From: Oscillospiraceae bacterium | GTDB lineage: Bacteria > Bacillota > Clostridia > Oscillospirales > CAG-272 | NCBI GenBank assembly: GCA_022009675.1 | Contig: CP091718.1 | Span: forward strand, 1,302,001-1,366,000 | Length of the DNA: 64,000 nt | Reading direction: 5' to 3' | Shown: positions 9,648 through 19,584 of the stretch, in pieces | How positions within the stretch are numbered: position 1 is the first letter of the stretch | How the letters are laid out: each line of letters opens with the position of its first letter | Translations under genes and position numbers: made by a program | Notes under the pieces: model-generated | The model's database searches: none | The model's input: the letters and a program-made list of their open reading frames with translations, nothing else | Told to the model about the DNA's origin: nothing

Positions 9648-10430
9648 TCAAAACGCCACCCGCTCCACCCGCAGGCAGGAATAGGGAGCCGTGTCCGCCA
9701 GCGTGAACAGCGCACCGTGCCCCTCCACGGCTCCCTCCGCCACGGAAAAACGCGTGGGCATCCGGGTTGTCATGCGGTACAGAACCGCACGGGTATCGGT
9801 GCCGATAACGCCGCCGACCGGACCCGTCATGCCAATGTCGGTGATGTACCCCGTGCCGCCGGGCAGAATTGCCTCGTCAGCCGTGGCAACGTGGGTGTGC
9901 GTCCCGAACACGACCTGTACACGCCCGTCCAGAAAACGCCCCATTGCCATCTTTTCCGAGGTCGCCTCGGCGTGAAAATCCAGCATTGCTATGTCATACC
10001 TGCCCTTTTCCGCCGCAAGGATGCGCTCCGCGACCGTGAAGGGGTTGTCCAGCTCGTCCATGTGAACCGTCCCGGACAGATTGATGCACAGCATCCGCCT
10101 GCCGCGCACGTCGGCAAACGTCCAGCCCGCACCGGGACACGGAGCGGGGAAGTTGGCAGGGCGGATGATGCGGTCGGGGCGGTCGTCCAGAAAATGTCCG
10201 ATATCCCGCTGTCCGAAGGCATGGTTGCCCAGCGTGATGAGATCGGTGCCCGCCTCAAGGATCGCTTCCGCATCCTGCACCGCAATGCCGTGGATGTCGG
10301 CGGCGTTTTCCCCGTTGACGACCGTAAAATCTGCGCCAAGACGGTCACGCAACCGCCGGAGCTGTTCGCCGAGATACCGGACACTGCGTCTGCCGACGAT
10401 GTCGCCGATTGCCAGAATGCGGATGGGCAT
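9648..10430 (-). CDS. ymdB: YmdB-family metallophosphoesterase (TIGR00282)
   Basis: A 260-residue cytoplasmic phosphodiesterase. Members of this family hydrolyse 2',3'-cyclic nucleotides, and in Bacillus YmdB affects biofilm versus motility decisions. The metal-binding residues are in place: ILAIGDIVG at the N-terminus, NGENAAD near residue 40, LGNHAFGQRDI, LDFHAEATSEK and FGTHTHVATAD, followed by the TDIGMTGP signature. Length and frame are normal. GAGGAA lies about 6 bases before the ATG. It follows the amidase gene by 41 bases on the same strand and shares its promoter. The stop is at the border of repeat array 2. Confidence 0.92.
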   Translation of the reverse strand: MPIRILAIGDIVGRRSVRYLGEQLRRLRDRLGADFTVVNGENAADIHGIAVQDAEAILEAGTDLITLGNHAFGQRDIGHFLDDRPDRIIRPANFPAPCPGAGWTFADVRGRRMLCINLSGTVHMDELDNPFTVAERILAAEKGRYDIAMLDFHAEATSEKMAMGRFLDGRVQVVFGTHTHVATADEAILPGGTGYITDIGMTGPVGGVIGTDTRAVLYRMTTRMPTRFSVAEGAVEGHGALFTLADTAPYSCLRVERVAF

Positions 10431-10471
10431 GGAAAAATTCCTCGTTTCTGATTATTCCGTATGCGGAGGGT

Positions 10472-11074
10472 TCAAAGCATCGCCAGCAGTACGTCTGCCT
10501 CGGCATTTGCCAGCCGTTCCAGACAGTCCTCGTCGGTCAGGAACGCCGCATCCTCCGGGTTTGTGTGAAAGCCGTGCTCGATCAGCATGGCGGTGTGACA
10601 GCCGGATGCCGCCGCGGCGCGCAGGACGCCGTAGTAATCCACGCCGGGCTGATCCGGATAGGAGCGGGTTTTGACGCCTCTGTCCTCGGTGTGCATGGTC
10701 TCCACTACCGCGCGGTTGAGCGCCCGCGCCAGACGCGCATTGTTTTCCTCGTCCGCGAGCGAGTAGTACACCTCTGAGCCGCGCACCAGATTGTAACGCT
10801 CCGGCGGCGTGGCGGAGCCGGGGGCGTTGGAGTGCAGGGAGAGAAACATCCGGGCGTGCTTTTCCCCGGCGAGTCCGCCGCGGGCGGCGAGGGCGGGGTC
10901 ATCCTCTACTGCGTTCCGGGTGAGCAGGACGTCAAAGCCACGCGCTTCCAATGCCGCCTTCAGATGCTGTGCCAGACGAAAATTCTGGGTTCCTTCGTAT
11001 CTTCCTTTCAGGATCGGGTACTCGTTGCCGAACTGTCCGTGACCGGGATCCAGTACGATCAGCTTTTTTTCCAT
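10472..11074 (-). CDS. N-acetylmuramoyl-L-alanine amidase (Amidase_3 fold), no signal peptide
   Basis: A 200-residue zinc amidase that should cleave the MurNAc to L-Ala bond of peptidoglycan. Ligands and catalytic residues appear in the usual order: LDPGHG (His), KGRYEGTQNF (Glu), FLSLHSNA (His) and LIEHGFHTNPED (catalytic Glu). The start at 11074 is used because AAAGGAG lies 11 bases upstream; the longer open frame runs through the promoter. There is no signal peptide or membrane segment, unlike most secreted amidases; it may be released by another route, or act in sporulation or recycling, which cannot be decided here. It is first in an operon with ymdB. Confidence 0.87.
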   Translation of the reverse strand: MEKKLIVLDPGHGQFGNEYPILKGRYEGTQNFRLAQHLKAALEARGFDVLLTRNAVEDDPALAARGGLAGEKHARMFLSLHSNAPGSATPPERYNLVRGSEVYYSLADEENNARLARALNRAVVETMHTEDRGVKTRSYPDQPGVDYYGVLRAAAASGCHTAMLIEHGFHTNPEDAAFLTDEDCLERLANAEADVLLAML

Positions 11075-11111
11075 GATTGCTATGTCTCCTTTGCTCGGAT
11101 TCTGCGGTATC

Positions 11112-11140
11112 ATTATACTGCGTTCCGGCATTGTTGTCAA
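11112..11140 (-). promoter_or_regulatory. SigA promoter for the amidase-ymdB operon
   Basis: Minus strand TTGACA (11135-11140), 17-base spacer, TATAAT (11112-11117): full consensus, 38 bases before the amidase start. Confidence 0.85.
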
Positions 11141-11179
11141 GTAAAATTGCTGTTGCCCTGACCATATCGCCCGCCGCTC

Positions 11180-11208
11180 TTGCATTTTTGCCCGGAATGT
11201 GGTATACT
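11180..11208 (+). promoter_or_regulatory. SigA promoter for the HAD-IIA-rqcH operon
   Basis: TTGCAT (11180-11185), 17-base spacer, TATACT (11203-11208). It lies back-to-back with the amidase promoter and about 39 bases before the next start. Confidence 0.75.
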
Positions 11209-11246
11209 GTGGACACGAAATCAACCGAAAGGCGGTCAGACTCACT

Positions 11247-12101
11247 GTGGAAATGCTGCATAAAAATCCCCCCGCCGGGATACTGAACCAGAAAAAACTG
11301 TTCATCTTTGACATGGACGGAACAATATACCTGGGCAAGCTGGTGTTCGACTATGCGATCCGCTTCATTCGCCATCTGCGCGCGGACGGACGGCGCGTGC
11401 TGTTCTTCACCAACAATGCCTCACACTCCACGGCGTTCTACGTCGATAAGCTGAAAAGACTGGGATTTGAGCCGACGGCGGACGAGATCATGTCCTCCGC
11501 TGACGTCACGGTGGCATACCTGCACCGCCATTATCCCGGAAAATCGGTGTATCTGGTCGGTACCGAGGAGCTGAGGCGGCACTTCCGCGAGGCGGGCATT
11601 CCGCTCCTCACGGGCGATGAGGAAAAGGCAGATATCGTGGTATCCAGCTTTGACACCGAGCTGACCTATCGCAAGCTGGACAACGCCTGCCGCCTCATCC
11701 GGGACGGTGCGCTGTACCTCTGCACGCACCCCGATCTCAACTGCCCGACCGACACCGGCGCGATTCCGGACAGCGGTGCGATTGCCGCCTTTATTACGGC
11801 AGCCACCGGCGTAACGCCCCGCTTCTTGGGCAAGCCCTACGGCGAAGTGGTGGATATGATAGAGCAGGTTACCGGTATTGACCGCCGGGATATGTGCATT
11901 TTCGGTGATCGCCTGTACACCGACATCGCACTGGGCACCCGCCACGGCGTCACATCGGTGCTGGTGCTGACGGGCGAAACGTCCGAGAGCGACCTTGCCG
12001 CCGCACCGGCGGACGAGCGTCCGGATATGGTATACGATTCCTTGCATGAAACAGACCTCGCCCTGTTCGGCGCGGGAAAGGAGGCAGAGCATGGCATTTG
12101 A
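11247..12101 (+). CDS. HAD-IIA family phosphatase (NagD/PGP-like)
   Basis: About 284 residues of the class IIA HAD family (NagD, 4-nitrophenylphosphatase and phosphoglycolate phosphatase relatives). Motif I is FIFDMDGTIYLG, motif II FFTNNAS, and the C-terminal motifs are FLGKPYGEVVDM and CIFGDRLYTDIALG. The start is uncertain: a GTG at 11247 has AAAGGCGG about 10 bases upstream, an ATG follows at 11253, and the ATG at 11199 lies inside the promoter. The stop overlaps the ATG of rqcH by 11 bases, so translation is coupled. The physiological substrate cannot be told. Confidence 0.87.
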   Translation: MEMLHKNPPAGILNQKKLFIFDMDGTIYLGKLVFDYAIRFIRHLRADGRRVLFFTNNASHSTAFYVDKLKRLGFEPTADEIMSSADVTVAYLHRHYPGKSVYLVGTEELRRHFREAGIPLLTGDEEKADIVVSSFDTELTYRKLDNACRLIRDGALYLCTHPDLNCPTDTGAIPDSGAIAAFITAATGVTPRFLGKPYGEVVDMIEQVTGIDRRDMCIFGDRLYTDIALGTRHGVTSVLVLTGETSESDLAAAPADERPDMVYDSLHETDLALFGAGKEAEHGI

Positions 12102-13876
12102 CGCAGGTATGCTTGCCTGCATGGTGCATGAGATACGCACCGCCGCGCTGGGCGGGCGGATCGAGCGCGTCATGCAGCCCGAGCGGGACGAGATCATCCT
12201 GCAGATCCGCTCCTTTGCGGGCGGGCGGCGGCTCCTGATCAATGCCGGTGCCAATCCGCGTATCGGCTTTACGGGGCTGTTGCGGGAGAACCCCCAGCAG
12301 GCGCCCATGTTCTGTATGCTGCTGCGCAAGTACCTGACCGGCGCGCGGCTGGCGGACGTCGTGCAGAACGGCTTTGAGCGGGCAGCGACGCTGACCTTCG
12401 ACACGCGCGACGAAATGGGCTTTGCCTGCCGCCGCTATCTGATTGCCGAGGTCATGGGTAAATACTCCAACCTGATCTTTGCGGAGGACGCGGTGCCGGA
12501 CGCACCGGACGGACGGCTGCGCATCGTGTCGGCACTGAAGGTGGTGGATTTCACGACCAGCTCCCAGCGGCAGGTTCTGCCGGGCATGATCTACGAAAAT
12601 CCGCCCGCGCAGGACAAGCGGAATCCGCTGGCGGAGGATCCTGACGGCTTTGCGGCGCAGTATGCCGCCGTGCCGCCCGACTACCCGCTGGACAAGTTCA
12701 TCCTGAGCCGCTACTGCGGCATTTCGGCGGCAGTGGCGCGCGAAATGGTGTTCACCGCAACGCGGCACACCGACACGCCCGCCCGCTACGCCGATGCCGC
12801 TACGCTCTGGCGCGGCTTTGAGGCGGCGGTGCGGCGCATCCGGGAGAACGACTATGCGCCCTGCCTCGTGCTGGACGGCGGAAAGCCGGTCGAGTACGCC
12901 TTCCTGCCGCTGACACAGTATACATCCTGTGAGATCCGCCCCTTTGAGGAGGCATGGCGCCTGCTGGATGTCTGGTTCGAGAGCCGGGATCGGGACGCGC
13001 GCCTGCACCAGCGGGCGGCGGATATCCTGCGCCTGCTGACGCACACCGAAACCCGCATCCGAAAGAAGCTGGACCTCCAGCGGAGCGAGCTTGCCGACTG
13101 CGAAAAAGGCGACCGAGTACAAGCGGGACGGCGATCTCATCACTGCCAACCTGTACCGGCTGGAGCGCGGCATGGAGCAGGTCGGGCTGACCGACTACGA
13201 AAACTGGAACGAGGAGACGGGCGAATACGGCACGGTGCTGATCCGCCTTGACCGGCGGCTGACGCCGGCGGCGAATGCGCAGAAATACTATAAAAAGTAT
13301 GCGAAGGCGCGCAACGCCCGCGTGGAACTGACGCGGCAGATTGCGTTGGGCGAGGAGGAACTGACCTACGTCTACACCATTTTTGACGCGCTGACCCACG
13401 CCGAGACCGCCGCCGATCTCGCCGAGATCCGGGATGAGCTGTACCGATCCGGCTATGCATCCCGCATGAAGGGCTACGTTGCGCCCCGGAAACAGCCTGC
13501 CCCGGTCTGCGCGAAATTCCGCACGCCCGGCGGGTTTACCGTCCTGTGCGGCAAGAACAATCTGCAAAACGAATACATCACGCACAGGCTGGCGCAGAAG
13601 AATGACTACTGGTTCCACGCCAAGGGCGTCCCCGGCTCCCATGTTCTGCTTGTGACCGACGGGCGCGAGCCGGGCGATGAGGACTTCACCGCCGCAGCCT
13701 GTATCGCGGCGCACTTCTCCAAGGCGGCGGGCGGCTCGCAGATTCCGGTGGATTACCTGCTGGCGCGCAACGTCAGGAAGGTCCCCGGCGGGAAACCGGG
13801 GTTCGTCATCTACCATACCAACTGGACTGCCTACGTCACGCCCGACGCGGAGCGCGTTGCCGCCATGCGGATTTGA
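12091..13876 (+). CDS. rqcH: Ribosome-associated quality control protein RqcH (NFACT/Rqc2) (frame interrupted once)
   Basis: About 594 residues. RqcH binds stalled 50S subunits carrying peptidyl-tRNA and adds C-terminal alanine tails for degradation. The N-terminal NFACT-N domain runs from MAFDAGMLACMVHEI and includes INAGANPRIGFT, FCMLLRKYL and LIAEVMGKYSN; a coiled middle segment (KLDLQRSEL) leads to the C-terminal NFACT-R domain with GKNNLQNEYITHRLA, DYWFHAKGVPGSHV and a terminal YHTNWTAYVTPD. The frame breaks at the A5 run 13103-13107; four A give CEKATEYKRDGDL and restore one protein. AAAGGAGG precedes the ATG. Stop at 13874-13876, followed by a bidirectional terminator. Confidence 0.9.
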
Positions 13877-13899
13877 CGGCGGCTCTGTCCGGATACGGA

Positions 13900-13944
13900 A
13901 TCGTGGGTGTTAAAAACTCATTTTGAGCTTTTAACACCCACGAT
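13900..13944. terminator. Bidirectional Rho-independent terminator between convergent genes
   Basis: ATCGTGGGTGTTAAAA (13900-13915) pairs with its exact complement at 13929-13944; the A-rich and T-rich edges serve both rqcH and the minus-strand polysaccharide gene. Confidence 0.85.
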
Positions 13945-13960
13945 GTTTTAGAGAAGCCCT

Positions 13961-16950
13961 TTAGTCTGCGCGAAAATCCGTTGCATACACCGCCGCGAGG
14001 TCGTCCCCGGCGGCGATTCCCAGCCGGTACAGCCCGTCGGCAGGGATGCGGAAGACAAGCTCGCCTTCCTGCCAATCCTTACCCTTGAAGTAGCCGCAGG
14101 GCGGCTGGTACAGGGCGGCTTCCGCCACGGGTGCGCCCTCCTTGTTCCGCACGAAGGCGGTAAAACCGCCCGCCGCACGGTAGCGGAAGGTCATGCGGTG
14201 CGTGCCGGCGGTCAGGTACAGCCCCTGCCAGAGGTCGCAGTCCCTGCCTGCCAGCTTGCGCAGGCTGGCGCAGGCAACGCCGTACAGATCCACCTGCCGC
14301 ACTGCCTCCGGCGTGGTATATGACCAGTTGGAAAGCCCCGTGACCCAGCCGGGATTGCGCTCGGCGGGGCGGCGGATAAAGCTGCCGTACTCAAAATCCG
14401 AGGGACTGCGCAGTCCGCAGTCGTTGTCCAGATTGGTGATGCGCAGATTGTCAATGCCCAGCGGACTGCGGAATTCGCATTGATGGATATGCAGATTCTT
14501 GACCGGCGAGAAGTCATCCGTTTCGGAGCCGTCGAAGGGGAACACGCCGTAGTAGGGGTTGTCCGTCCAGCCGCCGATGGCAAGCCGCCCCTCCAGCACG
14601 GTGTCGAAAATATGGACGTCATTCACCTCGACCTGCGACAGATCGGGGGCGTCGGTGCCCCAGATGCAGAACGAGATGGCGCTGGCTGTGAAGGTGTAGC
14701 AGCTCAGCCGGGAGTGAATCAGCTCGATATGATGCGTTCCGTGATCCCAGCCCGGATAGGCGAAGTACCACAGCATATCGCGCGGGTCGTTGTAGTTGGA
14801 GGACAGGCAGATGCCGTCGTCGTTGTTGTTCATCATGACGCGCGCAAACACCACGCCGTCCGAGCCGCAGGGCCAGATGCCGTCTGCGCCGGTGCATTTG
14901 GATTCGTCCAGCCGCACGCCGCCGACAAACACACGCTTCATGCCGTTGATAATCAGGTAGGGCGCGCTGGAGCGTATGAGCGACACGTCGGACACCTCCA
15001 CGTTCTCGCACTCACTCATGCCGACCGGGATGGTGTGCATCCGGTCACAGCACCCGATGCAGACATTGTCCCCGATGTAGTGGAAATACCCGTCCCGACT
15101 GCGGCTTTCGGTGTCGCACATCCGGATGATGCCGCCGCCCGTGATGCGGATATTGCGCTCGCGGTAGGCGTATATCAGCGGGTAGTTGCCGGAGGAGTGG
15201 TTCGCGGGCCAGTTGACGCCGGTCATGGACACATTGTGCCCGAAACGCGGCAGGATGCGGTAGTGCGCCGGGTCATCCGATTGCCACAGAACTGCTCCCG
15301 CCGGAATGTGCAGGTCGGTGTTGCTGTGCAGGCGCAGGTTGGTCACAAGGTAGCGCCGCCCGTACCCGGAGTCGCAGTCCGGCGTATCGGCAGCCGGAAG
15401 CAGAACCTGCCCGCCGCCGGCGGCAGAGCAGTCGTCCAGCGCCGCCTGAATGGCTGCGGTATCGTCGGTGTAGCCGTCACCGCGCGCGCCGTAGGCGGGC
15501 TCCGTCACGTCAAACACCCGCTCCGGCAGCGAGAACGCGTACGGATTCGCACCGCAGAAATCCCGCCAGTTGGAAATGACGGCACGGTTGGACAGCGGCA
15601 GCCACGCGCCGGCTGCCGTTACCACGGCACCGATAAACTGCGACGCCAGCCGCGTCACGCGCCCCCGATACAGCGGTGCGGTCAGTACGGTGTGCCCGTC
15701 CGCCGCGAGCGGAGCGGTCGTGATGCAATCCAGCTTTTTCCAGTGTCTCGCGGTCGTCCCCGATAACATCCAGAAAAACCGTCGTAGATGCGCAACTCGG
15801 CGCCCGCCAGCGCGGGATCGGTGTCGCAGGTGAACAGGATGATTTCTGCCGTCGGGTCGGCGGTGCAGGTGCGGAAGCCGCCTGCCGTGCGGCGGATCGG
15901 CTCCTCCTGCTCAAAACTCAGCTTGTACAGCCGCAGGGTGCAGGGGCGGTCGGGCATCAGCCTGAGCCCGGTCAGGCGCCGGGGGGCGTGCAAATCACCC
16001 TGCGTGCCGGGAATGTCCGAAAGGTTCAGAAACAGCGTCCGGGGGCGGTCAAGACCGGAAACGGCAAAGGTTTTGCGGTTTTCCGGGGCAAAATCCGTCT
16101 GATCCTCCGTGCGGAAGGCAACCGTCAGCGAAAGCTCCGGGCAGTCCGCCTCCATTCGCAGGAGCAGGGTGTTCTTGACCGGCAGAAAGATGTCGCACAG
16201 CGTGTCAGCCGCATCTGTCAGATCGGGCAGGGTGATGACGGCATCCGCGGCGCAGGTCGCAGTCAGAACACCGTCCCGGTGACAGAGCGCGGCGTTCTCC
16301 GCCGCAAACAGGCATTCCATGCCGTTGCCCTTCAGGGTGAAGTCCACCTCCATGCCTGCTTCCACGGTGTCCAGCTTGATCACGCGTTGCCACTCCGGCA
16401 CGGCTTCGTCAATCCGGTACTCAAACCGGATCGCCTCCACCCCCGCCAGAACCGCCTCGCCGGAGAAGTTGGCGAAGATACGGTTGAAGCCGTAATCCAC
16501 CAGCTGAACCGTGCGGCTGGCACTGCCGGCGCCGAGCAAAGTCACGGTCAGAAAGGAGCGGCTGACCAGCTGGGGGTCGGGACGTTCCACAAAGTGCATA
16601 TTCTCTTTGATCTCGCGGAAATATTCGTCGGTCGTTTCCCCGTCGTAGGCGGAGAAGGCGAAGGTGAGCGTGGGCGACCGGCGCAGATCGGCGGGGGCGG
16701 CAAACCGGCAGACAAACGACATCCGGTGGCAGGCGGTGCCGTCCGTCTGGGCGGCGGCGTGCAGGCGCAGGGCGTGGGTACCGCGGCTGACCGGCCCCGG
16801 CTGCAGTTCACAGACGGACAGGGCGTCCAGCCCGTCGGCAATTTCCGCCCGCGCGGCGGTTGCGGGGTCGGAAAAATCCAGCAGGGTATGCCGATTCTGC
16901 AGGAACAGGCGGCGACCGGCGACCGCGTTTCCGGAAACGGGAATATTCAT
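13961..16950 (-). CDS. Large pectate-lyase-fold (right-handed beta-helix) protein, putative glycoside hydrolase or lyase (frame interrupted twice)
   Basis: About 995 residues after resolving two breaks. The first ~400 residues are a beta-rich region I cannot assign. The second half begins with FDVTEPAYGARGDGYTDD, the hallmark of Pectate_lyase_3/GH28-like beta-helix proteins, and contains repeated strand turns such as GGGIIRMCDTES, NVEVSDVSLIRSS and an Asp pair in NNNDDGICLSSNYND. No signal peptide is visible, so it may be cytoplasmic and act on imported oligosaccharides. Breaks are the A5 run 15774-15778 and the T5 run 15735-15739 (plus strand); one base fewer at each joins YDGFLDVIGDDRETLEKLD. 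AAAGAGG lies 9 bases before the ATG at 16950. Confidence 0.75.
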
Positions 16951-17055
16951 ATGTATCATCCTCTTTCTTGTTCTTGTTATTGAACGTCGGCGATGCCACG
17001 CGGCTTGCGGCTGGCGCACCGACAGGCAGGGATTTTGCGGGTACCGCCCGCTTTT

Positions 17056-17975
17056 TCAGGCTCTGTCCAGTATGTACCGCGCCGCGTGCATCCCGACGAT
17101 ACTGCCGACCTCGCCGTCCTCCATCCCTTCAAACTCGACCGACACATAGCCGTCGTAGCCGGAATCGCGGATCAGCTTCAGCGTTTTCCACACGTCCAGA
17201 TCGCCCTGCGCCAAAATGGAGCCGCGCAGCATATACAGACCGGAATTGGTGGAGAACCAAGATCCGGCATCACAGCGGAACAGTCCGCCCACACCGGTCA
17301 GGCGCTCCGCCTGCCGGACGTAGAAATCCTTGAGGTGTACCATCTTTGCCAGCGGGGCGCACCGGGCGACCGCGACCAGCGGATCCTCGTCCACGCAGAG
17401 GAAATTGCCGGTGTCCAGCAACAGCCCGTAGTTGGGGCGATCCACCTCATGGATGAGCCGGATGACACGGTCGGAGCCGTTGACGAAAAAAAGCCGTGGT
17501 TTTCCAGCAGGGTCGTAATGCCGTACCCGGCGGCGTAGTCCGCCAGCTCCCGCGCCGCCTGCACCGCCCAAGGCAGGCATTCCTCAAATGCCAGCGGGGT
17601 ATTCTGCTCCAGCGGGCGGCGGAAGGACGAGATGTCGTGGCGCATCATGGAACGCCCAGCCTGTGGGCAACGTCGATGTGCCGCTTGAGGCGCCGGATTT
17701 CCGCCCGGCGTGCTTCCTCCTCCGGGGCGAGCAGGTTCGCCAGAACGGCGTAATCCGAGAGCGGCAGGGACAGCGCCTCCGCCGTCTGCCGGATGCTGTC
17801 AATCAGCGGCTGATTGAATTCGTCGCGCCCGTCATCATACAGGGTGAAGCCGAAGGGCACGATTTCCATGTGTTCCGCGCCGTTCTCCGCCGCGAACCGC
17901 ATGGCGTCCAGGATGGTTTTGCGTCCGCTCATAATGTCGGCGTTGAGGCTGTAGCTGGTCAGTCCGATTTTTCAT
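17056..17975 (-). CDS. Sugar phosphate isomerase/epimerase, AP endonuclease-2 TIM-barrel family (frame interrupted three times)
   Basis: About 305 residues when reassembled. Segments in order: IGLTSYSLN and MSGRKTILDAMRFAAENGAEHMEI at the N-terminus, LGVPMMRHDISS, TTLLENHGFF, then GLLLDTGNFLCVDEDP and MVHLKDFYVRQ, with YVSVEFEGMED near the end. ENH, DTGN, HLKD and EFEG carry the metal-binding residues of this xylose-isomerase-like family. Breaks: T5 at 17968-17972 (needs four), a missing base at 17649-17650 and the A7 run 17486-17492. GGAGGAG precedes the ATG at 17975. It sits between the TetR regulator and the beta-helix protein, suggesting a small carbohydrate-use unit. Substrate unknown. 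Confidence 0.78.
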
Positions 17976-18055
17976 GGGTACACTCCTCCGAATGTTTAGT
18001 TTTGTCGGTTGCGGGTATGCGGGTCGCGGATTCATCCCTGCGGCGCGTCTCCGGC

Positions 18056-18628
18056 TCATTTGGTTCCGCCCGCCTCCTGCCGGCTGCGGGAGATGACCTG
18101 CTCGGACATTCCGCGGCACAGCTCCAGCACGCGCCGGATGCTGTCCAGGGCATCCTCCGGCATTCCCGACGCGATCCAGTCCAGCGACAGCCCGAACAGC
18201 TCGCACTTGAGAAAGCGGATAGCGATGGCGCGATCCGCCTCGCTCACGGTGTCTTTGCCGAAGACCGTATCCAGATAGGTGCGCACGATGTACTCGCACT
18301 GCTTCATGTAATAGCTTTCGTATATGTCCCGGTTGGCGGAGTTGAAGATATGCTGAACCGCCTTGCGGTTTTCGCGCGCAAAACGGAACGCCACCTGTAC
18401 GCACTCGTCCAGCGAACTGATGGTGGGGTACTGCTCGATCAGCATATCCACCTCATCCTTGATGATCTCACCCAGCAGGGCGGGGATATCCTGGTAGTGG
18501 TAGTAGAAGGAGTTGCGGTTGATCCCGCAGTCCTCCACGATGCTGCGCACGCTGATCTTGCTCAGCGGCTGTTGGTTCAGCAGCTTGAGAAACGAGTCTT
18601 TGATTGCCTGCTTGGTAAAGTTCGGCAT
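18056..18628 (-). CDS. TetR/AcrR-family transcriptional regulator
   Basis: A 190-residue DNA-binding regulator. The N-terminal helix-turn-helix is recognisable from FTKQAIKDSFLKLLNQQPLS through VEDCGINRNSFYYHYQDI, the YYHY motif being typical of TetR proteins; the remaining ~130 helical residues form the effector-binding and dimer domain. The start at 18628 has AAAGGAG seven bases upstream; a longer frame would begin inside the promoter. It is transcribed toward the isomerase and beta-helix genes, 80 bases downstream, and is the likely controller of that unit. No ligand can be inferred. Confidence 0.85.
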   Translation of the reverse strand: MPNFTKQAIKDSFLKLLNQQPLSKISVRSIVEDCGINRNSFYYHYQDIPALLGEIIKDEVDMLIEQYPTISSLDECVQVAFRFARENRKAVQHIFNSANRDIYESYYMKQCEYIVRTYLDTVFGKDTVSEADRAIAIRFLKCELFGLSLDWIASGMPEDALDSIRRVLELCRGMSEQVISRSRQEAGGTK

Positions 18629-18689
18629 AGGTGGGCGCTCCTTTCCGCTGTCCCGCCGGGGCGGGCGTTTCTGTCTTCTCTCCGCATTC

Positions 18690-18719
18690 ATTATAGCACG
18701 AAGGTAAGGCGGGTGTCAA
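18690..18719 (-). promoter_or_regulatory. SigA promoter for the TetR gene
   Basis: Minus strand TTGACA (18714-18719), 18-base spacer, TATAAT (18690-18695), about 62 bases before the TetR start. Confidence 0.8.
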
Positions 18720-18829
18720 GAATTTTTTGCGCATCCGGCAGGGGGACTGCGCCCGCTTTTTGAGGCGGCGTCCCTTTCCTAAAGGGGATAGTGACGGAAC
18801 GATTATTTGAAAATTCCTTGCTTTCCCCC

Positions 18830-18858
18830 TTGCGCCGAACCGGAAACAGGCGTATAAT
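18830..18858 (+). promoter_or_regulatory. SigA promoter for the GNAT gene
   Basis: TTGCGC (18830-18835), 17-base spacer, TATAAT (18853-18858), 31 bases before the ATG. Confidence 0.65.
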
Positions 18859-18889
18859 AGAGGCACCGACACCGCAAAGGAGCATATGT

Positions 18890-19490
18890 ATGAGGAAGGA
18901 AACCGTTTACCGCATTTTTTCCCATATACCGACATTGGAAACGCCGCGCCTGACCTTGCGCGGGATGCGTGTCAGCGACGCGGAGGATGTATTCGACTAC
19001 GCCAGCCGCGAGGGAGGTGACGCGATACCTGCTCTGGTCCCCGCACCCGGACATTGAGTATACCCGCCGATATTTGACCTACATCGGACAGCGGTACAGA
19101 ACCGGCGATTTTTTCGACTGGGCAATGGTCAGCCGGGAAACGGGACATATGATAGGAACCTGCGGCTTCACATCCTTTAATTTTTCAGCCGATTCCGGCG
19201 AGATCGGATATGTGCTCAACCCGGATTGCAGCGGGCGGGGACTGGCTACCGAGGCGGTACGCGAGGTGATACGCTTCGGATTCACGAGCCTGTACCTGCA
19301 CCGGCAGGAGGCACGGTTCCTGCAGGGCAATGACCGCTCCCGCCGCCTGATGGAGCGCGTCGGGATGTGCTTTGAGGGATGGTCGCGCGACGCGATCAAG
19401 ACAGGCGACGTCTACCGGACGGTCGGCACCTGCGCCATTCTGGCGGGGGAGTGGCGGGTGAACCTCGGGCAACTGCCGCCGGAGTCATGA
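18890..19490 (+). CDS. GNAT-family N-acetyltransferase, RimJ/RimL type (frame interrupted once)
   Basis: About 199 residues, acetyl-CoA-dependent acetyltransferase of the ribosomal-protein/small-amine group. It opens with LETPRLTLRGMRVSDAEDVFDYAS, the standard RimJ/L N-terminus, continues with TGHMIGTCGFTSFN and EIGYVLNPDCSGRGLATEAV, the acetyl-CoA pyrophosphate loop, and ends with NDRSRRLMERVGMCFEG. The two halves are in different frames; AGGG at 19011-19014 read as AGG gives ASREEVTRYLLWSPH and one protein. AAAGGAG lies upstream of the ATG at 18890. It is monocistronic, with its own promoter and terminator. Substrate unknown. Confidence 0.83.
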
Positions 19491-19538
19491 AATGCTCCGT
19501 GCAGGGGGCGGAATTATCAGAATGCCCTCCCTGACGGG

Positions 19539-19576
19539 AAACGGCGCCGCCGGAGAAAACCGGCGGCGCCGTTTTG
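19539..19576. terminator. Rho-independent terminator between convergent genes
   Basis: AAACGGCGCCGCCGG (19539-19553) pairs perfectly with CCGGCGGCGCCGTTT across an AGAAAA loop and ends in TTTT. It serves the GNAT gene and the BofC-like gene. Confidence 0.85.
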
Positions 19577-19584
19577 CCGTGCAG

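Noticed and set aside
18468..18935. A 155-residue minus-strand frame across the TetR start and promoter
   Set aside because: It overlaps a consensus promoter and the TetR helix-turn-helix in another frame and has no family resemblance.
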